Shown here: positions 36,027 through 47,359 of the stretch, piece after piece | How positions within the stretch are numbered: position 1 is the stretch's first letter | Layout: the number at the start of each line of letters is the position of its first letter | NCBI GenBank assembly: GCA_032158295.1 | Contig: CM063246.1 | Location: forward strand, 19,730,135 to 19,794,134 | Length of the DNA stretch: 64,000 nt | Origin: Pycnopodia helianthoides | Lineage: Eukaryota > Echinodermata > Asteroidea > Forcipulatida > Asteriidae | Reading direction: 5' to 3' | Translations under genes and position numbers: made by a program | The notes under the pieces: model-generated | The model's input: only the letters and a program-made list of their open reading frames with translations | Database searches by the model: none | What the model was told of the DNA's origin: nothing

Positions 36027-37262
36027 CAGGGCTCAAAATTTACGCTGGACCACAGACCTGAGACCAGTGATTTTAGCTTCAGTCTGTAAACTTTTTAGTC
36101 TGGCGGTCTTGTGTTTTTCAACTAAAAATATTGTTTTTCAAATAATATATTATCTTTCATTAAAGGCCCTGTACACTATTGGTAAGATCGAAAAACACTA
36201 TGTTCACAGATTCACACATAACTTACATGATTTAAAGTAAGTAATGGTAGAAAGGGTTCCTTAAAATATTTCTGCCTAAAATGCTATCGTTTCTGAGAAA
36301 CGAGTAAAACAATAGTAATTATCGCGCGCGATAATTTGAAAAAACAGAAAAAACACATAAGATCTCTTTTCACTATTTTCTTGTGACCTCGATGACCAAT
36401 TGAGCTCAAACTTTCACAGGTTTGTTTGTTCATGCATATATGTTTAATCACACAAAATGTGGACACTGATTTTGAGCTGTTACCAAAAGTGTACAATACC
36501 TTTAAATATATGTATTACTTTTTGTTGTTAAATCAATTTCTGAGTCAGAACATCCAACCTGGCTGAACTTCTTCACGCTATCAAGTTTCCCCATCGATTT
36601 TGCTCATGCCCACCACTGGCATCAAATCCTTGGTTTAAGCACCCGGGGGACGAGCGAGCGGCAACACTCGAGATGTCGTGCTGTGACATTATTTCCATGC
36701 ATGTATGGTTTGTGTGAAGCCAACAAAAAAGCAACACATTGGATAAAGCCATGTTGAAGTCTGATACCTTACAAACGAGATATATATTGTGTTGAAATTG
36801 TAATGTTGACATGCTCGGTTGTATGCTTCCAATACCACACATCCCTGTGTTGCATGGACTAAAAGTAAGGTCTTACTTCCACACGTCTTGCTTTGTATGT
36901 CAAACAACAGTAGGATGAGTTTCTGACTACTGCTGTTTCTGATTTTTATGACCACATGTTAAATGTTGACAACATTTGTTAGTTGTCCCGTCAAATATTA
37001 AACTCATTTTAATTTTTCTGCGGCGGAGAACATCGTATGAAAAGTAGGTAAAAAATTTGAGAGAGAGAGAGAGGATTGCCTAGAACTTAAAAAAAAACAA
37101 AAAAACGCTGTTGTTCAATCATGTTAACTTTTGTTGTGTTTTGGTATTTTTTCTTCTCATAAGATATTGACTTTGGTCTTGTAAAAATTGTTCCGGTCCA
37201 GTAAAAATTCTGAGCAACAAGCCCTGCGGTCTTGTGGATTTTTCCCCCAAATTTGAGCCCTG
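36027..37262. mobile_element. hAT-like element, long relative, reverse orientation, containing a nested MITE
   Basis: The left end is CAGGGCTCAAAATTTACGC and the right end CCCCCAAATTTGAGCCCTG. Terminal segments match the 33376-33765 element in inverse order. A TTAA MITE (36164-36501) sits inside. The remaining interior (36510-37070) is non-coding by eye. Confidence 0.55.
36164..36501. mobile_element. TTAA-flanked MITE, family 3
   Basis: This 338-bp element has ends AGGCCCTGTACACTATTGGT and ACCAAAAGTGTACAATACCT, which are imperfect inverted repeats. TTAA lies at 36160-36163 and 36502-36505. A palindrome TATCGCGCGCGATA is inside. It differs in sequence from family 1 but uses the same target and the AGG start. 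Confidence 0.8.
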
Positions 37263-37319
37263 AATGAAGATTCCCTTTCAGTGTACTTTTAACAAGAACT
37301 GTGAGTGTTGTAGACTTAC

Positions 37320-37466
37320 CTGTAAAGAGTAAGTTATCGATGTCTTGCATCCTGTCAAACTATGACAAAGAGTAAATCTATCTCAGGTTAACCTTTATAG
37401 GTTGACATCTCATCTTCTGATTTTCTTGCGGATGGTCAAGGAAGATATTCATGTTTCTTCCTAGGT
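37320..37466 (-). pseudogene. exon-like block, copy 2
   Basis: This 147-nt minus-strand block is homologous to 32684-32825. It has an acceptor TCTGTGTTTGACAG/ACC and a donor ACAG/GTAAGT. The translation ends MQDIDNLLFTG, with stops upstream. Retention of both splice signals in two diverged copies suggests a duplicated exon of an unidentified gene or transposon. Confidence 0.4.
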
Positions 37467-38348
37467 CTGTCAAACACAGAAGAAAAACTAATCAAATTTT
37501 CTGTAAATTGAAATACAGAATTTTAAACTGCTCAATCCATTAAATGTAAATAAAACAAAAATTCAACCAAAAGCCAGACATTCATCTGGCTTAAATAATG
37601 AATGAAGATTTTTATGTGTACATGCAACAGCTCAAACACCTTTTGTTTTTGTTCTGTCTTTTTCCCCTACTTCTGGTCTTAAAAACATTGATGTAGAGCA
37701 AAGAAGATGATCTTGAGTACAATTAAAGTGCCTGATATTTCATTTTTGATACAGTTGAGAAGTCCAGCTGATGTTGGTCCTGATTGTTCTAAAACCCCCT
37801 TGACCCACGCGCCAACTATTTCACAAAAACATGCATGTCTCTTGGCCGACCTGAGCCAAAACCAGATTAAATTCCAATTAAGTCTTTAGTCAAGGCGCAT
37901 GCAGCAACCCCCCCCCCCCCAATATCGCACTCGAAAAAAGACCAGCGCAAGCGGTGATGCGCCTTTGCCAACTCAACTTGCTAATCAGTTATTCACGATC
38001 ATGAAATATTTTATATGCAATTTATTTTAACCAATCACTGTCAGCTAGACTTTTCTATACTTAGATGGGTAATACTGTCTGGCAAATAGGCATATTTCTT
38101 ATTATTTGACAATTGAAAATGGCAAATCATCATAAACCACAACATAGGCCTGGCTAATGCACAATTGCATTTTATTGAAGGTAGGTTAGCCCCAATTCTA
38201 TGCCCAGAGATCTGAATCCTTGATCTTTTGGCCACAGGAGTAGGGCTAGAGGTACATGTAGGTAGCTAGGTAGGTAGGAATCGCTTGTGTCCGCGATTGA
38301 AAAACCCATGTCTAAATCCAACTGTGGGGAGATTTACAAATAAATCTC
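37467..38348. other. intergenic DNA, C11 tract
   Basis: Mostly AT-rich unique sequence with a C11 run near 37910. No gene recognised. Confidence 0.4.
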
Positions 38349-38499
38349 CAGGCCTGGAAGGGCAACAGAGGCCATGGCCTCCATTGCCCTTGTCTTGGCC
38401 TTGGTGCCCCTTTAAAACTTTCCAATAGATTTTCCAATGGAAATGACCTCTACAAAATGAAAATGGCCTTGCCCTCTCCAAGATGAAATTCCAGGCCTG
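38349..38499. mobile_element. 151-bp hAT-like MITE with a 6-bp flanking repeat
   Basis: The ends are CAGGCCTGGAAGGGCAAC and GATGAAATTCCAGGCCTG, with CAGGCCTG perfect on both sides. AATCTC immediately precedes and follows, consistent with a 6-bp target duplication. The interior is built of GGCC-rich words (GAGGCCATGGCCTCC). I associate this pattern with echinoderm genomes from memory. Confidence 0.75.
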
Positions 38500-39057
38500 A
38501 ATCTCTACATTCCAATACAATTTTAATAGCATGACACTGCTGTGGCTTCAGTTCACCGACAAATTTTAGTTGATGAGCAGCAAAGCTAATGCTTTGCTGA
38601 AACACCGGTTGTACTGGTAGTGCAGTGGTAGTCGCCATCTTGCTAATACTAGTTTGCATCAAACATTAATGTGACATTATGCAAGTAATGCAATTGTGTC
38701 CTCTTGTTGGCCAACATCAAAGCGAGCTAATGCAGTATGCATTTAACATTTCTCCTACCAAAATCGGTAGCAAAAAGTAAAGAAAAACATAAAGCCCCAA
38801 AACAAGTTGGTAAAGGCGCTTTGCCGCTCGCATGGCCTTTTTCCGTGCATATCTGGGGGTGCCCCGTGCGCCTTGGTTAAAGGCTAATCCCAACTGGGAA
38901 CCTATGTTAACCGCCCGAGTTCCATTATGGCTAGCACTCGTTTGGTGCATACATGATGAATCATGGGGCTAGACAATGATGTCAGGAAATCAAGAGTTGA
39001 TAATTGCTGCAAGTGCAACCCAAAGTGTACCATTCCCAAGTAGGGAATTTCATAGCT

Positions 39058-39690
39058 GGGTCATGCTGTGCCAACTCACCAGAAATTCTGAAATGTTTGG
39101 CACTATGAGGCTCCGTCTCAGATTTCGCCAATTTTTTTTAAAAACAATCCCCTATGGGTGCCTTGAACACACACACATAATTTTAGAGTCCTACTCCTTG
39201 GCATTTCTGAGATATAATCCCCAAAAATTAAGCCATGCCCCTTCAAATTGATGTTTTGTGTTTTTGAGCATTTTTAGAGGCCTATATCTACAAATGGAGA
39301 GAAGATATGTTGCTACAAATTAAAACACAGGGTATCTGGTATCCCATCAACTAGAATCTACTGTCAAAAGTAGCACAGCTCATTTGCACATCAAGGGTTA
39401 GGTCTTTAAAAACCTACATTTTGGAATGCTCAATGACTTTTTGTCATTTGACCTTTTTGAGACCCTCTATAGTGCCGATGTGAAATGTCCAATTGCTTTT
39501 AGATTTCATTTGGTTACAAACTAGGTTCATATGTGGGACATATTATGAGGATAGACAAATCACACTTTTGATGGGTATTTGGCATGGGTCTTAATATGCG
39601 TCCAACTTAAAAATTGACAAAAAAATGTTGTTTTTAAGTGGTTTTTTGACAACATGGGACATTACTGACAGATTTACCATTTTTTTCCTA
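39058..39690. repeat. unnamed ~640-bp interspersed repeat (R1), copy 1
   Basis: The repeat starts GGGTCATGCTGTGCCAACTC and ends near GACAGATTTACCATTTTTTT. It aligns throughout with 43096-43705. No inverted ends or coding frame were found. A poly-A/T-rich LINE-tail-like sequence begins immediately after it. Confidence 0.85.
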
Positions 39691-40620
39691 TAGTTCAATA
39701 GTTCAATAATTTATTTCTACTCAATCATTTAAAATTACAAAATATAACATTACAGGAGAAGAAAACTGAATAGATTAAGTGGAGGAGGTCTCCTAATTAA
39801 AGCAAACTTGTTGGATGGAGACCCCCCGAATTTGTGTACATACATACGTATCTATGAGAAAGAACAATGTAAAGAGTAGACTGAAATAGTTGAAGGCACA
39901 CAAACTAGTTACACATGAAAAGACACGGACAAAACACAAACAGGACAACACAGTAACATTCGAAAATTATTTCATTTTCACCAAAAACATATGTTTTTCA
40001 AAGAAATTTTAACAATCCGGCTATCTGCAAGTACATGGGCATTCAATCGGTATAAGTTTCACGATCTAGATCTTTGCGGATTAAAAACATCATTCATAGG
40101 GCGAAATAATAGGTCTGCAGTGGTGCTGGGGCCAAGGATACGGAGTGGATTGGCCCTATTCATGGGGCAATGCACAATATAGCACATTACAATGTTTTGT
40201 AAGGTCAGGAGCAAATGGGTGACGGGCAGCCGCGGACGATGCACGCTGGGCGACACACGATTGGCAACTGGTAACGAGCAACACACAACGGGCGACGCAC
40301 GAGGGAAGACGGGTAGCATACGACAGGCTTGCACAATGTCAGTTTACATAAACATGAACGGCAAATTTTGATGCAATAAAACCACAAAAATTCTTACCTA
40401 TCCACAACATGAACACCCACATTATAAGTTTTAAAGTGCATTATTTTGGTTCGCTTAATTACGGGCGACAGGAGACACATGACACACGATGGCAGATTTG
40501 ACTTACATTTACCATTTTGCTGGATTATGTTAACTTGTACATAATACTGTATTTTTTGTGAACTTTGTTGTCTTTGAATCTTGACCGAATAAATAATAAT
40601 AAATAATAAAAACAGTTACA
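39691..40620 (-). repeat. probable non-LTR 3' tail and degenerate minisatellite
   Basis: The plus-strand start GTTCAATAATTTATTTCTAC looks like the complement of a LINE/SINE 3' end. The segment 40205-40330 and a part near 40465-40490 contain degenerate repeats of GGGCGACACACGA. At 40589-40612 AATAATAAATAATAAA ends the block. No reverse-transcriptase motif is visible, so the call is weak. Confidence 0.35.
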
Positions 40621-42198
40621 GGTATGGTCATTTCCAACGAATTTTCCACTTTATTTAGCTCCTCCCCCAGCATATACCAAAGATTAACAGTGACAAACCT
40701 ACCTTCAAACCTCAGCAGTGTAAATTACATTTTTTGTTAGCTTAACTTAAAAAAAACAGTTTGAATTGACCGTTATTTTAATCCAATATCTACATGCACA
40801 AGAACGAGCTCACGAACCTTACCACGTTGCCGCGGGTGCTGGCCGGCTTTGTATTGACTATTGTATCCACCCTGCCGCAGGGGAAGGTGCCACTAATATT
40901 GAATTTATGTGGCTTTAAAGGTCTACATTTACCGGGAAAACTAAGCTCAGTTATGCTAGAATACAATATATTAAACATTTTCCTGTTTCTATGTCCCATG
41001 GGCCAAACAAATGCGACTTTTGAATCAAAACTTTTCTCCTTACCTCTCTGTTTGAACTGCAAAGACGCCATTTTAGTATCCGTAAAGGGCGTGTTCACGG
41101 GTTGTGTGACGACATCATAACTGCCATTCATTTTTACTATTTGCATATCGTGACACAAAAAATTTCGTCTGCTTATACTTTTTGAAGAATTTTGAAGAAT
41201 TCGAAATCCACAGTTTAAATTTGCATAGTTATAAAGTGTTTCACACTCTGGAGAGAAGTCGGTTTTGTTGTTATATTTTCTTATCATTAAAACTTATTGT
41301 TACCACAGTTAGCCTACTTTTTGTGTGTGTTTCTTGTTTATGGAAAAAACCTTCACAACTGAAATCAAATCCGAAAAATCAAAACATACTTATAAAAAGA
41401 TGTTACCTTTTTTACAAACATAAACTATCGGCAAATTCAATAACACTCTCAATAAAATAATTTTCAAAGAAAATCGTATTTATAAAAAAAAAACTCTCTC
41501 GATACATTCAGTTAATCAGTTAATTATCTAACACTGGTTTTATTAGATTCCCAGCATATAGTACACATAACTATTGGAAATCATTTCCTATAATTTAAGT
41601 AACAATGGTAATAACCATGGTCTCCAATAACAGATGAAAAAAGCATTAGTAAAAATGCAAAATGAAAATAGATGAGTTAATATAATTTAGATTCACTTCC
41701 AAGTTATTTAGACCGCCATACATAGCGAGGTTTCGTTGGCGCACGGTTAGCGCAGCGAGAACTTTTAGTAGCTGTGACGTCATCACTGTTTGTTCAGTTA
41801 TGACGTATACCCTATCGGTCATTAGAGTTAAAAGTTTCGTGAAGACGTTTAGCAGCTCCACTACACGTAAGTGAAAACTTTTAGTAAAAGTCAGTAATTT
41901 ATTCACAATATTTCTCGTAAAAAAAATAAATACTCGGTTATAGAAAGTAGTAGATGATCTCGTAATTCATTTCAGGTTGGATATATGTTATGTAGTGTTT
42001 GTTTTGGTAGTGTATTTTGTCACCGAATGGAGGGTGATTGGGGTACTGCAATGCGTTGTTAAGGTTATGGTCGAGTTGACGTACTTCGAAGTTTGCGACC
42101 TCTGTAGCTTAGTTAAATGTAACCGTGTAGGGTCACCAACGAAACCCTCTGCACTATACGTGTGGTGAATTACGCGTATTACGCTCGATGATAGCTAT
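40621..42198. other. intergenic DNA, no supported gene
   Basis: A 165-codon minus-strand frame at 40790-41287 is the longest here. It lacks splice context or a recognisable domain, and the plus strand of the same stretch is also open, typical of repeat-derived sequence. Several TGACGTCA-like words occur (near 41106 and 41776). Confidence 0.35.
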
Positions 42199-42331
42199 CA
42201 GGGGGTCGATTTCACAGAGCACTAAGATTCATCTTAAGATGAGTTATCAGTATTACCATAGTGATTTGTAAAGCAACTGCAATGGATTTGCAGTTACGAT
42301 CAGTCTGAACTCTTTTTGAAATCGAGCCCTG
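42199..42331. mobile_element. 133-bp hAT-like MITE (CAGGG...CCCTG)
   Basis: The ends CAGGGGGTCGATTTCACA and TTTTTGAAATCGAGCCCTG are inverted relative to each other. The centre contains CATCTTAAGATGAG, a short palindrome. No target duplication is clear. Confidence 0.6.
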
Positions 42332-42815
42332 TAGTCGTTCACTCTAATTGTGTGCGACCGAAACCTCCCTTTGTATAAAAACTTCTATTAGTAATGGTAC
42401 GGCTGAACTAACTCATAACTGGGTTAAAGGTTGTAAGGTCATACTTTGGTAATGACCCAGGAAAAATGGGGGGGGGGGTCTATCGGAATACCTACTTGCT
42501 AGTATAAATACGGCACTTTCAATAAATTAAAATAAAATAACTTTTAATACATATAACAAAATTAACTTGTTTTTTTATCACAAAAATAAATATTGAGTAC
42601 TTCACAATACAACGCATTCTTTGCGTACACTGCTAGTGTAGAAATTTGATATTAACACTGGTTCTCCGTTGTTACCTACGCAGTTGTGAGTGGCTGCTTG
42701 GTACCAGCCCACAGACATTTGGAGTATTGGTTGAGAATGCATTTTCACCATTCACGTATTAAACAGAGTCATTCATTTGGACCCAGATATGATACAACTC
42801 TATACGCTAAAAGTA

Positions 42816-43030
42816 GCACTTGGAAGGAAATTCACAACTTAGACAATATTCTTTTAACTACAATGAGGTTCTGAAAACCAATTTGTTTTTATGTATGTTT
42901 GGTAAAATAAAAGCACTTAGAAGGAAAATTTACAACTTAGACAGTATTCTTTTAACTACAATGAGGTTCTGAAAACCAATTTGTTTTTATGTATGTTTGG
43001 TAAAATAAAAGCACTTAGAAGGAAATTCGG
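42816..43030. repeat. 98-bp tandem duplication, just over two copies
   Basis: GCACTTAGAAGGAAA... recurs at 42816, 42913 and 43011 (spacing 97 and 98). The copies are almost identical, so the duplication is recent. It lies just before R1 copy 2. Confidence 0.9.
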
Positions 43031-43095
43031 AATTTTTTTCCCCAACAATGTGATTCTGAAAAGCAGCTTTGATTTAAGTAACATTTTTTTATTAA

Positions 43096-44035
43096 GGGTC
43101 ATTCTGTGCCAACTCACCTGAAATTCAGAAATTTTGGCAGGCTCTGTCTCAGATTTCGCAATTTTTTTTAAACAATCCCCTATGGGTGCCTTGAACACAC
43201 ACAAAATTTTAGAGTCCTACTCCTTGGCATTTCTGAGATATGACCCCCAAAAAATTTAGCCTCGCCCCTTGAAATTGATATTTTGTGTTTTTTTAGCATT
43301 TTTAGAGGCCTATATCTACAAATGGAGAGAAGATATGTAGCTACAAATTAATATACAGGGTATCTGGTATCCCATCAACTAGAATCTACTGTCAAAAGTA
43401 GCACAGCTCATTTGCATATCAAGGGTTAGGTCTTTAAAAACCTATATTTTGGCATGCGCAATGTGTCTAGTGTCTATGTGAAATGTCCGATTGCTTTTAT
43501 ATTTTATTTGGGTATAAACTAGGTGCATATGTGTGTGACTTATTATGAGGATAGACCAATCACACCTTTGATGGGTATTTGGCAGAGGTCTTAGTATGCC
43601 TCCAACTTAAAAAACGCCAAACGGTGCTGTTTTCAAGTGGTTTTTTGACAACGTGGGACATTACTGACAGATTTACCAATTTTTTTCCTATAATACTTTG
43701 TCCGCAGTCTACTTATGTAAAAAAAAAAAAAAAAAAAAATGGTTTCTGTACTCCTTCATGGTCAGATTTTAATTTAAGTACACCTAGTATTTTGCGCATG
43801 ACTTTTTGTCATTTTGGAGACCCTCCCCCCCCCCCTAGTGCCTATGTGAAATGTCTGATTGCTTTTATATTTCATCAGGTTATACACTAGTTGCATATGT
43901 GTGACCTGATATAAGGATAGACCAATCCAACCTTTGATGGATATTTGGCAGGGGTCTGAACATGGGTCCGACTGTAAAAATGCCCCAAAACGCAGTTTTC
44001 AGGTGATTATTAGACAACATTGGACATTACTAATA
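43096..44035. repeat. R1 copy 2 plus a partial tandem repeat of its 3' half
   Basis: 43096-43705 matches 39058-39690. 43795-44035 is a further partial copy of the 3' half (CCTATGTGAAATGTCTGATT to ACATTGGACATTACT), disrupted by TAA repeats at 44030. An A21 run lies near 43719-43739 and C11 near 43826. The continuation of this copy reappears at 44578 (GACATATTTACCAATTTTTC), so the intervening sequence was inserted. Confidence 0.75.
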
Positions 44036-44576
44036 ATAATAATAATAATAATAGTGGATACTTATATAGCGCACGTTCCGTCTTTCGACGCTCGCGGCGC
44101 TTTGGGAAAAGGGAAACGAATAAACAAATAACCAGACAAACATACAAAACCAAATTAGAGTACACCTATTGTTCAAATAAATAGGTTTTCAACCGAGTTT
44201 TAAAACTATCCAAGGAAGGTGATTGGCGAATTTCAATGGGGAGATCATTCCAATGTTTTGGGCCGAGGTATGAGAAGGAACGATTTCCCCACTGGGAAAA
44301 ACAATGAAATACATAACTTGTGACTCATACAAGAGGACATGGGACTGGTTACGGGGTTTTAATGAAACCGCATCTAGTCGCGGGTAACTAATATCGTCTG
44401 GCCCTGTAAAGCGCGTTTGTGTACAGCGCATTGGTGTATACCAACGTATCGCTAACTGGTGGGTCGCGATCCAAAAGTGGGATGGTCAATCTAGGATGGT
44501 CGCCAAAAAAAGGAGTGCTAAAATATATCATAACACTTTGATCATTTCGTCACCATCAAAGATTGACCCACAATAG
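44030..44576. mobile_element. insertion into R1, TAA-repeat start, SINE/LINE-tail-like
   Basis: The segment begins with (TAA)n and AGTGGATACTTATATAGCGC, a layout common for 3' tails of retroposons read in reverse. It ends at 44576, where R1 sequence resumes. Its right 286 bp are also present, inverted and identical, at 45156-45441. Confidence 0.55.
44291..44576 (+). repeat. perfect 286-bp inverted repeat, left arm
   Basis: By base-by-base reading the left arm equals the reverse complement of 45156-45441 with no difference seen, including a run of seven A against seven T. The spacer of 579 bp is R1-type and unknown sequence. Perfect identity implies a very recent event or an assembly artefact. 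Confidence 0.9.
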
Positions 44577-45155
44577 GTGACATATTTACCAATTTTTCTC
44601 AATAATACTTCGTATCCAGTCTCCTTACATGTATGTGAGAAGAAAAAAAATGTTTCTTAACTCCTTCATGTAAAAAAAGAAATTGCGAATATGCTTAGAC
44701 TAACATTTTTGCTGTGATGCAATTTAGGCCATTATGCACTGTGGTGCTCTGTTTGTTCCTTGAGAATATGTCCACAGAACATCTCTACTTTAATAGTCTC
44801 TTGTTCTCTTCAGTTAAGACAGTCGTTTGAAGAAGACCAACTTTTCTGCAGTATACCTGTTTGTGGCAATCCTCCTTCAAAGCTGCACCAATGCTGCAGA
44901 GATTGATCTTTCTTGAACTTGTTGATGCCATCATGGAGCAAGAACTTGCTTAACTTGTCACTTCTAAAAATGCATTATTCTGTATTTCAGCGTTCACTTT
45001 TCCATCCTTCAAAAACTTTGTCAAATCATGGAGCTGTCAAATGAACTGGTTGCACAACACTCACAGCTTGTTTTGGACAACCACTTTATTTACAAAAAGA
45101 GTGAAAAAGTTTAGGAAAAAAACAAGTTTTTAAAAATGATAGATCGAATGTAGAT

Positions 45156-45441
45156 CTATTGTGGGTCAATCTTTGATGGTGACGAAATGATCAAAGTGTT
45201 ATGATATATTTTAGCACTCCTTTTTTTGGCGACCATCCTAGATTGACCATCCCACTTTTGGATCGCGACCCACCAGTTAGCGATACGTTGGTATACACCA
45301 ATGCGCTGTACACAAACGCGCTTTACAGGGCCAGACGATATTAGTTACCCGCGACTAGATGCGGTTTCATTAAAACCCCGTAACCAGTCCCATGTCCTCT
45401 TGTATGAGTCACAAGTTATGTATTTCATTGTTTTTCCCAGT
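45156..45441 (-). repeat. perfect 286-bp inverted repeat, right arm
   Basis: This is the reverse complement of 44291-44576. Homology stops abruptly on both sides: next to CTATTGTGGG at one end and TTTTTCCCAGT at the other. Confidence 0.9.
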
Positions 45442-46321
45442 TGTATGCCCAGAGAGAGTTGAACGTCCATGTACTCTCAAAAATGCATTCTTGTGGAGAC
45501 TACTTTGACAATTTGTTCTTTCCGTTGTTCCTGTGCTTAGCATCTTCCCACTGACTTTGTACATTATTATTATGGAGCATCCCGGTCGTTAGAATTTCCA
45601 TAAGGAGACTTTTTGTTTTCCCTTTTTTGTTTTTTCATTGGTCTCCATAAGGTATCAAACTCGAGCACTATCCTAGACTGGACCATTCCCATATCTAAGA
45701 GGAGTTAGTTCCTATGGTTGTGGGTTTGTTATGGGCTGGGGAGGGGGGGGGACACCGTACTTGTCTTAGCGTTAGGGTCAACACAGCCGACACACATCCA
45801 ATCCTCTGATAAAGTAAAACCATTCCGGCATCCTGGTTTTTTTTTTGCACCAGGCGTTGTCGTTGATGTCTGGCAGGCACTCTGAGCAGCTCTGTGGTTT
45901 CCATCAGCAATCCCCCTCCCCCCCCCCATACACACACACACACACACCCAATTGTGTAAACACCTAGCTGCAATCGGGGACCTCCTAATGTCCCTCTTTT
46001 GTTTGTACTCTTTTTGGCAACAGCTCTCATTGGCTTTGTACACGTTTGTACTGGGGACCTTTCCCCAAACGGGGACCCTATTGTCCTCTTTTGTTATACA
46101 TGTAGGTCCCCGGTTTGAATGTGTATACCTACCCACCCAGACCCACACCATAAAGGTTACTTTAACAAGAGGAGATTTACAACATTGTAAAGTGTGATTG
46201 TCAAGTTGGTTTTACCTGAAGTAACGCGTTATACAAGTATACCATGACCGCGGTGTAATTGCCTTCAGTATGCCACTCCGATCAAAACACTGATGATTAT
46301 CAATGCAATTTCACACACAAT
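45442..46321. other. intergenic DNA with GGGGACC words and CA repeat
   Basis: This stretch includes (CA)n near 45933-45948 and several GGGGACC/GGTCCCC words between 45970 and 46110. No gene was found. Minus-strand frames at 45695-46030 and 45729-46151 overlap these repeats and are rejected. Confidence 0.4.
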
Positions 46322-46325
46322 TTAA

Positions 46326-46940
46326 AGGGACACACCGGCTTACTGTTTACCTAATTTAGTGATGTTGAATCACAGACAATAATTTTTTGATGGTGGTTGT
46401 AAAAAAAAATCATAAAAATGTCACGTAATTAGCGAAAAATGTGAAAAAACCAAAACGCGGTCAAAGGTCAGCGTATACGCTTTTCCAGCCGTTGCAACTG
46501 TCAAGTTTACGTGACATTGTTTTAAGTAGACTAGTGATCTGTTTATTTTGTTAATTATATGCAATGGCAAGGCATAAGGATCTAGTCTTCATATCCATCA
46601 AGCACAAATTCACGTGTAACTAAAAAAAAAACGACATAAACACAGTCCGATCCACACCGTGCAGCTATTCGTCGTCGTCCGCCGCGTGTGTAGCGCAGGC
46701 ATCACGTAACGTGACAATACTTCGTAAAACAATACGTAATCAATGGTCTGGCTCCCTACTCCTCCACAGGCTCCAAGTTCATGCCTCCGTGGTTTGTCTC
46801 TCTGGCCCGGCGAGACACTGCACCGGCTGTGCGGGACATGCCCCCTAGGTTTACCCGCTAGCTCCCCACGCTGATAGGCCGTAAAACACGCTTCCGTGCA
46901 TGGACTCTCTGAATGCGAATCTTACGTTCGTTTTTTCATC
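46326..46940. mobile_element. left end of a TTAA-type MITE, family 4, and GC-richer DNA
   Basis: TTAA at 46322-46325 is followed by AGGGACACACCGGCTTACTG, matching the AGG-start pattern of the other TTAA elements. No matching right end was found, so the extent is unknown. The segment 46650-46900 is unusually GC-rich for this window. Confidence 0.4.
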
Positions 46941-47313
46941 CTTAATAAAGGCGTTTCTAAGCGCTGATATTTTTTCCTGCCAGGTATGTGGAGCTACGTT
47001 TTTGATTAAGTATGAGGCCTATTCAGCACCATGCAATGGTTTACAAGGTGCTGTGGCGCAATGTGCTGCCAATCAAACCAGGAACACCGGGGCAAAGCCC
47101 TTCTCTTTACGCCAAGTGTAACTGGGTTCTTTTACGTGCATTACACAACACAGGGACCTATGGCTTTACATCACATCCGAAGGACGCAGCAGTAATGGTT
47201 AAGTGTCTTGCTGAAGGACACAAGTGTCACGACTGGGACTCGAACCCACACTCTGCTGATCAGAAACACAAGAGCTTGAGCCCGGTGTTCTTATCCGCTC
47301 GGCCATGACATTC
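46941..47313 (-). mobile_element. tRNA-derived SINE, copy 2
   Basis: This is homologous to copy 1 at 32136-32548. Box B GGTTCGAGTCC is at 47236-47246 and the box A region TGGCCGAGCGGATAAG is near 47290-47305, on the minus strand. The match to copy 1 continues past the tRNA head, through ATTTATCTGAGGATTTGTAG and GTGGCGCGGTGAGGAGTGAA. Confidence 0.85.
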
Positions 47314-47359
47314 CAACATTTATCTGAGGATTTGTAGGTAAGTGGCGCGGTGAGGAGTG

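Noticed and set aside
40790..41287. 165-codon minus-strand frame, the longest in the 31-49 kb region apart from repeats
   Set aside because: No domain, no splice signals, and the opposite strand is also open for 108 codons; best explained as repeat-derived sequence.
45695..46151. Two minus-strand frames of 111 and 140 codons
   Set aside because: They run through CA repeats and GGGGACC words; frames overlap each other and translations have no domain.
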